Source of the DNA: Chitinophagaceae bacterium BSSC1 | GTDB lineage: Bacteria > Bacteroidota > Bacteroidia > Chitinophagales > Chitinophagaceae | Reading direction: 5' to 3' | NCBI GenBank assembly: GCA_002256435.1 | Contig: NKJC01000002.1 | Location: 601,996 to 665,995 of the forward strand | Length of the DNA stretch: 64,000 nt | Shown: one piece after another, positions 26,914-35,488 of the stretch | Layout: the number at the start of each line of letters is the position of its first letter | Numbering within the stretch: the first letter of the stretch is position 1 | The notes under the pieces: generated by a model | The model's input: the letters and a program-made list of their open reading frames with translations, nothing else | Told to the model about the DNA's origin: nothing | The model's database searches: none | Position numbers and translations under genes: made by a program

Positions 26914-28335
26914 TTATGGGAAAATACCCAACTCCATATAGCTAATGGCTACTTTGTTAATAGCACTAACATATGCAGCAGTGCGCATATCTGGAATCTC
27001 TGGATTTGACAACCAGATTTCCATGATTTCGCGAGTTGCGTTAATCATGGTTTCTTCCAATCCACTGTGAACCAAATCAACTTCTTCAGCACCGTGCATG
27101 ATAAAGTCACGTTCTTTTTCACTTACAGTTTTTCCAGTTAGGCCTTCTATCTGACCCAAGATATGTGCGTTCATATTTTCTGTAAAACGCTTTTCCATTC
27201 TACCATATCTCACATGGCTCAGGTTTTTCAACCACTCAAAATAAGACACGGTAACACCACCCGCATTGAGGTACATATCAGGAACAACTAAAATGCCTCT
27301 TTCTGCAAAAATATCATCTGCCTCTGGGGTCAAAGGACCATTGGCGGCTTCTCCAATCATCTTGGCTTTTACCCTTGGCGCATTTTCACCGTCAATCACG
27401 TTTTCTAATGCAGCGGGAATTAAGATATCGCATTCCAATTCTAATGCGTCTGTATTCTTAGCAAGATTTGTAGCACCAGGGAAATTCAAAATGCTTCCAG
27501 TAGCTTTTCTATGCTGGAATAACTCTTCTTCATTGATACCATCTTCCTTAAAAATAGCACCTTCATATTCAGCAATAGAAACTACAATAGCTCCGTGTTC
27601 ACGGAAAAATTTGGCAGAGTGGTATCCCACATTACCTAAGCCTTGAACTACTACCCTTTTGCCTTCTACACCAATAGTCATACCCAATTTGGCCATGATA
27701 TCTGGCATGTTGCAGACTTCTCTAATGCCAAAGAAAACACCCAAACCAGTTGCTTCTTTTCTACCCCTAACACCACCTTGAGTAATAGGTTTACCTGTAA
27801 CACAACCTGCACTATCAATATCACCAGGTCTTAAAGACTGGTAAGTATCTACAATCCAAGCCATTTCTCTTTCACCGGTGCCATAGTCAGGAGCAGGAAC
27901 GTCAATACCAGGACCAATAAAATTCTTTTTAACCAACTCAGCAGTATACCTACGCGTAATTTTTTCTAGTTCATAAGCACTGTGACTGCGTGGGCTAATT
28001 TTAATACCACCTTTAGCTCCTCCAAAAGGAACGTTTACAATGGCACATTTGTAGGTCATCAGTGAGGCCAAGGCCATTACTTCGTCTTCATTTACAGCCA
28101 TGCTAAAACGAATCCCTCCTTTACAAGGGGTTTTGTGCTGTGAGTGCTGTACACGATACGCTTCAATTACTTCAATTTCGCCATTGTCCATTTTCACGGG
28201 AAAACGCATGCTATAAATACTATTGCAAGCTTTGATCTGCTCAAGCAGACCCTTGTCCCATTTGGTAAATTTGGCTGCTTTGTCAAAACTTCTTTCCACA
28301 CTTTGGAAGAAGCTGTAGGGTTGTTGACTTGACAT
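26914..28335 (-). CDS. gdhA: Glutamate dehydrogenase (hexameric, Glu/Leu/Phe/Val family)
   Basis: 473 residues. GGIRFSMAVNEDEVMALASL, then KCAIVNVPFGGAKGGIKI with the catalytic Lys, PAPDYGTGEREMAWI with the Asp, the Rossmann loop VVQGLGNVGYHSAKFF and AANGPLTPEADDI are present. It interconverts 2-oxoglutarate and glutamate. The size is somewhat above the 420-450 residues of many family members because of the long start and end. Cofactor preference cannot be read safely. It follows ccmC-ccmD on the same strand after a 51-bp gap. Confidence 0.95.
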   Translation of the reverse strand: MSSQQPYSFFQSVERSFDKAAKFTKWDKGLLEQIKACNSIYSMRFPVKMDNGEIEVIEAYRVQHSQHKTPCKGGIRFSMAVNEDEVMALASLMTYKCAIVNVPFGGAKGGIKISPRSHSAYELEKITRRYTAELVKKNFIGPGIDVPAPDYGTGEREMAWIVDTYQSLRPGDIDSAGCVTGKPITQGGVRGRKEATGLGVFFGIREVCNMPDIMAKLGMTIGVEGKRVVVQGLGNVGYHSAKFFREHGAIVVSIAEYEGAIFKEDGINEEELFQHRKATGSILNFPGATNLAKNTDALELECDILIPAALENVIDGENAPRVKAKMIGEAANGPLTPEADDIFAERGILVVPDMYLNAGGVTVSYFEWLKNLSHVRYGRMEKRFTENMNAHILGQIEGLTGKTVSEKERDFIMHGAEEVDLVHSGLEETMINATREIMEIWLSNPEIPDMRTAAYVSAINKVAISYMELGIFP

Positions 28336-28386
28336 GATTGTTTGTTTTGACTTGAGTAAGAAACCTTTTTTGAGTGAGTTAAAGGC

Positions 28387-28605
28387 TTATTTCTTTTCCA
28401 ATTTGGAGATTTTTCTATCAATACTAATGAGGTAGAGTAACAGACCTGCTATTAATACCACCACAATGGTCATCACTAAAAAGATCTTGCCATTGCTACG
28501 CATGAGGTCATTGGAGGCTTCATTGGTACTAGCGTCTTGTGCAAAAGCTGCCAAATGCATGAAACCTAATAAGAGGGCAATTGCTATTCTTTTAATTTGA
28601 TTCAT
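28387..28605 (-). CDS. ccmD: CcmD family protein
   Basis: 72 residues: a signal-like hydrophobic start (about 6-22, ending AFAQ), then a transmembrane helix at 42-63 (FLVMTIVVVLIAGLLLYLI) and the basic tail DRKISKLEKK. The size, the single helix with a charged C-terminal end and the overlap of 14 bp with ccmC identify it as the small CcmD-like part of the haem handling complex. Sequence conservation in this family is low, so the name rests on context. Confidence 0.75.
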   Translation of the reverse strand: MNQIKRIAIALLLGFMHLAAFAQDASTNEASNDLMRSNGKIFLVMTIVVVLIAGLLLYLISIDRKISKLEKK

Positions 28606-29278
28606 TGTTCAATTGTTTTTCGTTCAAAACTTGATAACGGACTTTAAGGGTAGAAATCCAAACCCCCAGTAAGGTCCAACCTATTACTGCCGGATAAAAC
28701 ACAGTGCGCATATTCATATCCATGTCTTTCCCATTCAACCCAGGGTTTCCTTCACTTCCTTGACCTCCAGGGTGCAAGGATTCAGTGAGTCTTGGAAGTA
28801 CCCAAAGCGTTGGAAATAACATGAAAAAAGCAAAAATATTATAGACAGCCCCTATACGCATTTTCTTTTCATCGTCTTGCATACTGCCTCTTAGAACAAA
28901 ATACGCCAAGTAGATTAGGATGGCAATAGCTGCACCATTTTGTTTAGGGTCTCCACTCCAAGGGCTGCCCCATTGGTAATTGGCCCATATGGCACCAGTA
29001 CTGATTCCTAGCAAGGAGAAAATAGTGCCTGTTGTGGCAAAAGCAGAAGAATAATAGTCATAAATGGGTTTGGGATCTCGCAAGTACCTAACGGCATAAT
29101 ACACAGATACAAATAACAAAACCATCATGCCAAACCACATGGGAACATGAAAAAAGAAATTACGGATTGATTCCTGCATCCGATCGTCCAATCTAGGAAC
29201 TTTCACATAAAAACCATAGGTACAGGTATATAAAAGAAGCAAGACCGTTAATACTTTCCACCAGGATTTTCTCATCAT
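28592..29278 (-). CDS. ccmC: Haem exporter/holo-CcmE release protein CcmC
   Basis: 228 residues from the ATG at 29278 (MMRKSWW); an upstream TTG at 29296 is also in frame. Six transmembrane segments; the Trp-rich periplasmic motif is WGSPWSGDPKQNGA, and conserved His flank it (FFFHVPMWFG before, SLHPGG after). It presents haem to CcmE in cytochrome c maturation. It overlaps ccmD by 14 bp, making a ccmC-ccmD pair; ccmB is 3 kb away. Confidence 0.93.
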   Translation of the reverse strand: MMRKSWWKVLTVLLLLYTCTYGFYVKVPRLDDRMQESIRNFFFHVPMWFGMMVLLFVSVYYAVRYLRDPKPIYDYYSSAFATTGTIFSLLGISTGAIWANYQWGSPWSGDPKQNGAAIAILIYLAYFVLRGSMQDDEKKMRIGAVYNIFAFFMLFPTLWVLPRLTESLHPGGQGSEGNPGLNGKDMDMNMRTVFYPAVIGWTLLGVWISTLKVRYQVLNEKQLNNESN

Positions 29279-29417
29279 ACTATATCTGATTTTCAAATGC
29301 TTCTTTCAAACTAACAAACGTAAGTGCAAATTTAGGTGAAAGGCCTTCAATAAAACTAATATACGTGTAAAAATTACCCATTATATTAACAGTTTTAACG
29401 GCAATCTTGGGCTTAAA

Positions 29418-29448
29418 TTGGCATTCTAGCCAAGGTTCCTTAACTTTG
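29418..29448 (+). promoter_or_regulatory. Promoter of queA
   Basis: TTG (29418-29420), 20 bp, TAACTTTG (29441-29448), an exact TAnnTTTG box. The predicted start near 29455 gives a leader of about 85 nt containing two hairpins. Confidence 0.65.
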
Positions 29449-29461
29449 CCAACTTCCAAAA

Positions 29462-29501
29462 TTCATGCCGTAACATGAAGTGAGCTGCCCCGTAAGGCGG
29501 C
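29462..29501 (+). promoter_or_regulatory. Twin-hairpin leader of queA, possible cis-regulatory RNA
   Basis: Two stems in the leader have the same six-base loop CCGTAA: TTCATG-CCGTAA-CATGAA (29462-29479) and GCTGCC-CCGTAA-GGCGGC (29484-29501, one T-G pair), four bases apart. A GGCAACC string follows at about 29502. The region is more GC-rich than its flanks. I do not match it to a known riboswitch class. Confidence 0.5.
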
Positions 29502-29539
29502 GGCAACCTGAATGTGGCTATTAAAATTTTAAGAGACAC

Positions 29540-30589
29540 ATGAAATTATCCCAATTTAAGTTTGACCTTCCTCTGAATCTGATTGCACAGAATCCTACCA
29601 AGAAAAGGGAGGATAGCCGTTTGATGGTTGTTGACCGTAAAACCGGCCATATGGAGAACAGGCATTTTCGTGACATCCTAGAGTACTATGATGACAAAGA
29701 CGTGTTTGTAGTAAATAACACCAAAGTATTTCCAGCCAGAATGTATGGTAGAAAGGAAAAAACAGGTGCAAAAATTGAAGTATTCCTATTGCGTGAACTC
29801 AATAAACCCAACCGTTTATGGGATGTAATTGTTGATCCCGCAAGAAAGATCCGTGTAGGGAACAAATTGTATTTTGGAGACAATGAAGAACTAGTAGCAG
29901 AAGTCATTGACAATACCACCAGCCGTGGTAGAACCATTCGCTTTCTTTGGGATGATGACGATGAGAGCTTTAAAAAAATGCTAGAATTCTTGGGTGAAAC
30001 CCCTTTGCCTAAATACATCAAGCGCAAGCCAGATGAAGAAGACAAAGAAAGATATCAGACCGTTTATGCCAAGCACGAAGGTGCCGTAGCAGCTCCTACT
30101 GCAGGTTTGCACTTTAGCAAGGAATTGATCAAGCGTTGCGAAATCTTAGGGATTCGCTTTGCAGAAGTAACCTTACATACAGGTTTGGGTACTTTCCGCC
30201 CTATTGAAGTAGAAGATTTGAGCAAACACAAAATGGATGCTGAATACTATCAGATTACTGAGGAAGCTTGTAAAATTGTAAACAAGGCTAAAGAATCTGG
30301 CAAACGTATCTGTTCCATTGGAACTACCACCATGCGCGCCATGGAAAGTAGCTTTACTGCTCAGAAATTGCTCAAACCAAGTGAAGGCTGGACCAACCAC
30401 TTTATTCACCCACCATATCACTTTAACGTGGCGGATAGTTTGGTAACCAATTTTCACCTACCAAAAACTAGCTTGTTAATTATGACTTGTGCATTTGCCG
30501 GTTATGATCTTGCTATTGAAGCTTACAAAAAAGCCATTAAGGATAAATATCGTTTCTTCAGTTATGGAGACGCGTTATTAATTATCTAG
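29540..30589 (+). CDS. queA: S-adenosylmethionine:tRNA ribosyltransferase-isomerase (queuosine synthesis)
   Basis: 349 residues. [19 protein letters not shown] at the start, [51 protein letters not shown] and [19 protein letters not shown] near the end are all signature segments. It transfers the ribosyl part of SAM to preQ1 in tRNA to give epoxyqueuosine. It has its own promoter, a structured leader and a terminator, so it is a single-gene unit. Confidence 0.97.
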   Translation: MKLSQFKFDLPLNLIAQNPTKKREDSRLMVVDRKTGHMENRHFRDILEYYDDKDVFVVNNTKVFPARMYGRKEKTGAKIEVFLLRELNKPNRLWDVIVDPARKIRVGNKLYFGDNEELVAEVIDNTTSRGRTIRFLWDDDDESFKKMLEFLGETPLPKYIKRKPDEEDKERYQTVYAKHEGAVAAPTAGLHFSKELIKRCEILGIRFAEVTLHTGLGTFRPIEVEDLSKHKMDAEYYQITEEACKIVNKAKESGKRICSIGTTTMRAMESSFTAQKLLKPSEGWTNHFIHPPYHFNVADSLVTNFHLPKTSLLIMTCAFAGYDLAIEAYKKAIKDKYRFFSYGDALLII

Positions 30590-30605
30590 AAGATAGATTC
30601 TCATA

Positions 30606-30639
30606 AAAAAATCCTCCGAAATATCGGGGGATTTTTTTT
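30606..30639 (+). terminator. Terminator of queA
   Basis: AATCCTCCGA-AATA-TCGGGGGATT followed by eight T, 17 bases past the queA stop. Confidence 0.9.
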
Positions 30640-30765
30640 GCATGATTTGACACTAGATAATTAATTAGTGAAGAGATAAAAGTGAAGAGTGAAGAATGGA
30701 CTATGATCTCCATACGCGAATGACCTAGGCTGCGCCTAGGTTCTAGTAATAGACCATCTTTCTTC
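30640..30765. repeat. Heptamer-repeat fragment and short palindrome in the queA-lysC gap
   Basis: 30667-30697 holds a short array of AGTGAAG-type units, inverted relative to the large array at 30829-30946. 30723-30741 is a perfect hairpin ACCTAGGC-TGC-GCCTAGGT. No gene is visible. The two heptamer arrays could pair over the intervening 130 bp. Confidence 0.7.
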
Positions 30766-30797
30766 AAAAAGAAAAACCCTTGGCATTGCCAAGGGTT
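30766..30797 (-). terminator. Terminator of lysC
   Basis: On the minus strand AACCCTTGGCA and TGCCAAGGGTT pair around one base and are followed by TTTCTTTTTG. It lies 150 bp past the lysC stop, beyond the heptamer array, so the array is probably transcribed with lysC. Confidence 0.75.
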
Positions 30798-30828
30798 CAT
30801 GTATCAATTCTAGAAAAATCTCACTGCA

Positions 30829-30946
30829 TTCTTCACTCTTCACTCTTCACTCTTCACTTTCTTCCCCTCTCTTCACTCTTCACTCTTCACTCTTCACTTT
30901 CTTCCCCTCTCTTCACTCTTCACTTTTATCTCTTCACTTCTTCTTC
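30829..30946. repeat. Heptamer (CTTCACT) array with an exact 40-bp tandem duplication
   Basis: Runs of CTTCACT are interrupted by CTTCCCCTCT. Positions 30831-30870 and 30871-30910 are identical 40-mers, and a third partial copy starts at 30911. The array directly adjoins the lysC stop codon. ORFs read through it are repeat translations, not genes. Confidence 0.9.
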
Positions 30947-32266
30947 CTACAGTCCAAACAGTCCGCTATTCAATAACTGCAGCGTCTTGGTTCTATATTC
31001 ATTTGGAACTAGTAGTGAAATATTATGCGGGCTACCACCATAGCTAACCATGGTAACTGGCACTTCACGAATGGCATCAAACAACTTCATTAATACATCA
31101 TCCGTTTTAGCAATCTCATTACCTACTATGGAAACAATGGATTGTTGTTTTTCAACTTCTACATGACCAAATGGTTCTAATTCTTTGATAATTTCTGCTA
31201 ACGCGATGTCCGAATCAATGGTCACTGAAACAGCCACTTCAGAAGTGGTGATCATGTCAATTGAAGTCTTATATTTTTCAAATACCTCAAATACTTTACG
31301 CAAGAAACCATAAGCCAATAACATACGGCTACTCTTGATTTTGATGGCGATAATTCCATCTTTTGCAGCAACTGCTTTAACGCCAACGCTTCCAGCTTCT
31401 TTTGTAATCACGGTTCCAGCTGCTTCTGGCTGCATAGTGTTCAACAATTTCACAGGAACATTTTCTTGTTGTGCTGGCCAAATACAAGTAGGATGCAAAA
31501 TTTTAGCGCCAAAATAAGCCAACTCAGCAGCTTCATCAAAGCTCAATTGCTCAATAGCAACGGTCTTGTTTACAATCCTTGGATCATTGTTATGCATACC
31601 ATCAATATCCGTCCAAATTTCGCAGACAGTTGCATTAATGGCTGCTGCCACTAGAGATGCCGTATAATCACTACCTCCCCTTTTCAGGTTGTCAACTTCA
31701 CCTCTTGCATTGCGGCAAATATATCCTTGGGTAATAAAGATTTTCTTGTCTGTATGTTCCGCCAACAACGCTGTTAATTTGGTTCTGATAGCAGGCAAAT
31801 TGGGTTCTTCATTAGCATCAATGGTCATGAATTCCAATGCGGGTAACAACAGGTGATCAATACCCTGTTCTTCCAAATAGACACAGAAGAGTTTGGTACT
31901 CATCAATTCTCCCTGAGCTAAAATATCTTTGTTAAGTGCTTCACTAAAGGAAATTCTTAAAATGATATTCAAAAATTCAAAGTGCTCAGAAACAATAGCA
32001 TTGGCTTTTACGCGGTTTTGATCTTGATGCACCAAATCCAACACAAAATTTCTATAATGAGCTTCCAATGTATCAATCTTTTGTTTGGCAGCAACACGGT
32101 CAAAAGATGCTAGACTATTGCTGATCTCTACCAAGGCATTGGTAGTGCCACTCAAGGCACTCAAAACCACAATCTTAGATTCTTGATCCTTTGTAATCAG
32201 TTGAGATACTTGGTGCATTCTTTCTGGTTTTCCCACACTGGTTCCACCAAACTTCATAATTTTCAT
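30947..32266 (-). CDS. lysC: Aspartate kinase (monofunctional)
   Basis: 439 residues. MKFGGTSVGKPERM at the start, QGYICRNARGEVDNLKRGGSDYTASL (nucleotide and substrate binding) and WTDIDGMHNNDPRIV are present, followed by ACT domains from about residue 300 with IDMITTSEVAVSVTID, which usually bind lysine or threonine. It makes aspartyl phosphate for lysine, threonine and methionine. No homoserine dehydrogenase domain is fused. The stop codon borders the heptamer array. A TAnnTTTG box is at 32327-32334. Confidence 0.95.
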   Translation of the reverse strand: MKIMKFGGTSVGKPERMHQVSQLITKDQESKIVVLSALSGTTNALVEISNSLASFDRVAAKQKIDTLEAHYRNFVLDLVHQDQNRVKANAIVSEHFEFLNIILRISFSEALNKDILAQGELMSTKLFCVYLEEQGIDHLLLPALEFMTIDANEEPNLPAIRTKLTALLAEHTDKKIFITQGYICRNARGEVDNLKRGGSDYTASLVAAAINATVCEIWTDIDGMHNNDPRIVNKTVAIEQLSFDEAAELAYFGAKILHPTCIWPAQQENVPVKLLNTMQPEAAGTVITKEAGSVGVKAVAAKDGIIAIKIKSSRMLLAYGFLRKVFEVFEKYKTSIDMITTSEVAVSVTIDSDIALAEIIKELEPFGHVEVEKQQSIVSIVGNEIAKTDDVLMKLFDAIREVPVTMVSYGGSPHNISLLVPNEYRTKTLQLLNSGLFGL

Positions 32267-32326
32267 ATCAATTCAATTTTAATTATCTCAAGCCAAAGCC
32301 TAAGTCTTTTGACCTTTATTGAGGTG

Positions 32327-32334
32327 CAAATGTA
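32327..32334 (-). promoter_or_regulatory. Candidate -7 box of the lysC promoter
   Basis: On the minus strand TACATTTG matches TAnnTTTG, with a TTG 22 bp upstream. The predicted leader is about 55 nt. Confidence 0.5.
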
Positions 32335-32440
32335 CTACGATGAGACAAATATTAGACAAGCAACTGCCATTAATATACAGTTGCCATTTTTATTATATAT
32401 TTTTAACTGATTCAAAATCTGAATAGTAAAAGATTTTTTA

Positions 32441-33352
32441 ATGAAAATTCGCATTTCACACCTCCTATTTTTCTTTGTTTTGTCCTTAATTGCCTCTTCA
32501 CAAGCACCAATTAGGGTTTATTCTACACCTGATAATTTCAAAAATGGAATTCGCCTAATGGTTGAAAAAACAAAACCTGGTAATTATACTTGCGAAGTAA
32601 CTTTTAAACAATTAGTTGGCTATAATTGCTCTGAAGGTTCGGAAAGTTTTATTGCTACAGTTTCTAATTTTGGAACACAACAAATTGCTTTGCTTACGCC
32701 AATAGAAAATGCTATTAGTTTTGCTGTAAATTATAGTTATGCTTATTTACCTGGCAAAAGCATCTCAAAACCTGATTCACTTTACCCCTACCTTTTACCC
32801 TCCCATCCGGGAAAAAGTATTCAGACCTCAGGGGTTCAATTTGTTGGTGATTTTATAGGCAAAACCAATACCAATTTTTATTCGATAGGATTTAAATTCC
32901 AATTAGGTGATACCATTTGTGCTGCAAGAGGAGGAGTTGTTTATGAAACTTTTGACAAGGCTGAAATCAGAAAAGAAAATGAGTTTTTCAGTACCAAAAC
33001 AAAGAATAGTATTAACATAGAACATAGTGATGGAACGCTCTGCCAATACAATATTCTTAGCCCTATAAAAATGTTGGTTTTGCCAGGGGATAAAGTAATT
33101 CCAGGACAGGCACTAGCGGTATTTGATAAAACCGATAAAGACTACACGTTACTATTAAGTGTACAATATCTAAACATAAAATATAAAATGGCTACTGGTT
33201 CCAATTATATTGTTCTGAGGCCTCGTTTTTTACTTTCTCCAAACAATATCAATCTTGCTAGTCCATTTACAAATTATCCAATGGTTGTTCATCCTACCAA
33301 TATTATAACCAAAGAAATGAGCAATAAAGAAATTAAAAAGTTAGGATTATAA
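32441..33352 (+). CDS. Secreted LytM/M23-like protein lacking the catalytic residues
   Basis: 303 residues. A signal peptide (about 1-20, ending IASSQA) is followed by an unrecognised part, then a C-terminal M23-like barrel: GDTICAARGGVVYET, SINIEHSDGTLCQYNIL and VLPGDKVIPGQALAVFD. In active M23 peptidases the first zinc ligands are HxxxD and the last part has HxH; neither is present here (EHSDGTLCQYN has one His in the position before the strand, and the Y-x-H-L motif reads Y-N-I-L). It is probably a scaffold or regulator of wall enzymes, like EnvC/NlpD. It ends at a small hairpin terminator. Confidence 0.75.
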   Translation: MKIRISHLLFFFVLSLIASSQAPIRVYSTPDNFKNGIRLMVEKTKPGNYTCEVTFKQLVGYNCSEGSESFIATVSNFGTQQIALLTPIENAISFAVNYSYAYLPGKSISKPDSLYPYLLPSHPGKSIQTSGVQFVGDFIGKTNTNFYSIGFKFQLGDTICAARGGVVYETFDKAEIRKENEFFSTKTKNSINIEHSDGTLCQYNILSPIKMLVLPGDKVIPGQALAVFDKTDKDYTLLLSVQYLNIKYKMATGSNYIVLRPRFLLSPNNINLASPFTNYPMVVHPTNIITKEMSNKEIKKLGL

Positions 33353-33373
33353 CCTTCATCAAGGTTGTTTTTA
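33351..33373 (+). terminator. Small terminator after the LytM-like gene
   Basis: AACCTT-CATC-AAGGTT followed by GTTTTTATT. The stem begins within the stop codon of the gene. Short, so only moderately certain. Confidence 0.6.
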
Positions 33374-33378
33374 TTCAT

Positions 33379-34287
33379 TTATTGACCAAATGGTTTTTGG
33401 TCACTACACTCTGCATTGGGGCCTTGGTCTATTTGCAAATAATTGCAGAAATACTGGTAGAACCCGTAACGATATTTTGTTCTATCTGAATGATTGGCTC
33501 CACATTCCAACCCTCCATTAATCACATTCACAACTGCCCCAAATCCTATTTTTCTATTGGCTGCAAAATCTTGTGCTGTAGGCTCCCACTGTTCCGCCAT
33601 GATATCGTGGCAGGAAGGTTTGGGATACTGGTCTCTCACCCAAAACCAAATAGCTGATGCAAAGCAAAGTACTGGGTCTTGTAACAATAAATCTGGATTG
33701 TCTAATAATACTTGTTTATTCCCAAAATAAGCTTCACTAAACTGACCATAATTGTAATTCCAACTTAGTTGCATAGGGCCCCTTCCATGATAGGATTTCC
33801 CAGCAACGGGTGGCCATTTTTTCTTTGAAGTATCGCTGTATTCAGTAACCATTGATTTTGGAAATCCTTTCTCCTGAATATAATACAGGCCCCATTTGTA
33901 CATCCCCCCAGGAGCATCATCCCAACCACCACTGGTTTCATGACTCATATTGGCTAGAAAAGCAGCCAATTCTCTTTTCTGAATACTGTCATTCCCATCG
34001 CCCAGAAATAAAGGGAATAGTTTTGCTGCTTTCAAAAATGCTTCATAACTATAAAAATCTTGCCTTGCTACACCTTTGAAAACCGTGTCTTCCAATGTTG
34101 ACAAATGATAGCGATTGGGAAAGAGTTCATTCCATTTTTTAGCGTCCAAAAATTTGGATACATTACTCACATGATTACTGGTATCTGCAACAATCACATC
34201 TTCGGCTTCATCAACTGTACTGCTAGCACAAGCATTGAGCAAAACCATCAGAAAAGCTAAAACGAAAAAGAAATACCTTTTTGACAT
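33379..34287 (-). CDS. GH19 chitinase-like lipoprotein
   Basis: 302 residues. The lipoprotein signal ends at LLNAC (lipidated Cys near residue 20). The GH19 domain covers about 60-290: FLANMSHETSGGWDD with the catalytic Glu in the HET motif, YHGRGPMQLSWNYNYGQF, ASAIWFWV and VNVINGGLECG, with Cys residues as in plant-type enzymes. It should cut chitin or related beta-1,4-GlcNAc polymers, perhaps peptidoglycan, at the cell surface. It is alone, with no chitin uptake genes nearby; the LytM-like gene is convergent. Confidence 0.9.
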   Translation of the reverse strand: MSKRYFFFVLAFLMVLLNACASSTVDEAEDVIVADTSNHVSNVSKFLDAKKWNELFPNRYHLSTLEDTVFKGVARQDFYSYEAFLKAAKLFPLFLGDGNDSIQKRELAAFLANMSHETSGGWDDAPGGMYKWGLYYIQEKGFPKSMVTEYSDTSKKKWPPVAGKSYHGRGPMQLSWNYNYGQFSEAYFGNKQVLLDNPDLLLQDPVLCFASAIWFWVRDQYPKPSCHDIMAEQWEPTAQDFAANRKIGFGAVVNVINGGLECGANHSDRTKYRYGFYQYFCNYLQIDQGPNAECSDQKPFGQ

Positions 34288-34320
34288 AGGGATCTAGAGG
34301 TTTACCAACTATGAAAATAA

Positions 34321-35394
34321 TTAAAGTGCTATTCCAAATTTTTGGGCTACTGCTTGTAAATCAACTTCAACGGCTTCAACCAATTCCCAACCCTTAGCAG
34401 ACCTAATGGCTTCCATCTCTCTTTCAGGATCGCCTGGTATCAACACTTTCTCATGACCAGGTGCCGGTTTGGCATTTCTAAATCTTTCAATCCAAAGATC
34501 CATCTGGTCTTTGAAATTTTGAGCAGGTCTAAATGCATCAATGCGCATAGCTCCAAAAAAATGCCCCAAGCCCTTGCCTGGTTGATTTTCCGGCATGGGT
34601 ACATAGGCAGGAAATGGCGGCGCCCAAGGACCAAATGAAGCTCCACTCAAAACACCTGAAAAAATATCAACAATGCTTCCCAAAGCATATCCTTTATGAC
34701 TTCCATGTTCTCTGTCAGAACCCAAAGGCAACAATGCCCCAGCTTTTTTCAAAATATTGGCATCCGTACTTTCTTTACCCTCTTGATCTTGTACCCATCC
34801 CAAGGGTGTATCCGCATTTTTTCTTTGCAATATTTCCAATTTTCCATTGGCTGCTGTAGTAGTTGCAAAATCAGCTACAAAAGGGGGCTGCTCTCCTGCT
34901 GGAATAGCTACTGCAATGGGATTAGTCCCAAGCATTCGTTCTATAGAAAACGTAGGGGCCACTAAGGCAGATGCATTGGTCATGGCCATACCAATCATAT
35001 CTTGATCCAACGCCATCATTGCATGATATCCCGCAATGCCAAAATGATTGGAATTATTAACCACCACCCAACCTGTTCCAGCAAGTTTGGCTTTCTCTAT
35101 GGCTATTTTCATAGCAAATGGAGCCACTACCAAACCTAAACCTGCATCACCATCCACCACCGCTGTACTAGGCGTTTCATAAGTTACTTTAATTGCAGGA
35201 TTGGCATTGATTCTTCCAGCTTCCCATAGTCTCACATAACCACTTAATCTAGCAACACCATGGCTATCAATTCCCCTAAGATCAGCAGATAACAGTGCTT
35301 TTGATGCAATACTAGCATCCAGTTCAGGGCATCCCATTTTCAAAAACACTTGTTCTGCAAAATCTAATAATTGGGAATAAGTATATAGCGCCAT
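34321..35394 (-). CDS. Ldh2-family NAD(P)-dependent dehydrogenase (malate/L-lactate type)
   Basis: 357 residues of the LDH2/YlbC/ComC fold, unrelated to classical Ldh. ADLRGIDSHGVARLSGYV near residue 53 holds the catalytic His, VNNSNHFGIAGYHAM, MTNASALVAPTFS, LGTNPIAVAIP and GSHKGYALGSIVDIF are conserved. Members oxidise malate, lactate, ureidoglycolate or related 2-hydroxyacids. The substrate here cannot be told, and there are no pathway neighbours. Confidence 0.88.
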   Translation of the reverse strand: MALYTYSQLLDFAEQVFLKMGCPELDASIASKALLSADLRGIDSHGVARLSGYVRLWEAGRINANPAIKVTYETPSTAVVDGDAGLGLVVAPFAMKIAIEKAKLAGTGWVVVNNSNHFGIAGYHAMMALDQDMIGMAMTNASALVAPTFSIERMLGTNPIAVAIPAGEQPPFVADFATTTAANGKLEILQRKNADTPLGWVQDQEGKESTDANILKKAGALLPLGSDREHGSHKGYALGSIVDIFSGVLSGASFGPWAPPFPAYVPMPENQPGKGLGHFFGAMRIDAFRPAQNFKDQMDLWIERFRNAKPAPGHEKVLIPGDPEREMEAIRSAKGWELVEAVEVDLQAVAQKFGIAL

Positions 35395-35488
35395 AATTAT
35401 ATTTTAATGCTGATCAATTGGAGCACAAAATTAACCATTTAGCACTTGCTCACCGCAGTAATTTGCCTTGAGCACTTATCTTTAACAA

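Noticed and set aside
29462..29515. SAM-I riboswitch upstream of queA
   Set aside because: Only GGCAACC is shared; the P2 and P3 core strings and the terminator or anti-terminator layout are absent.
30829..30946. CRISPR array
   Set aside because: Repeat units are 7 or 40 bp without unique spacers, and no cas genes are present in the window.
30780..31043. ORF across the lysC-side repeat array
   Set aside because: It is a translation of CTTCACT heptamers running antisense into lysC; no protein character.
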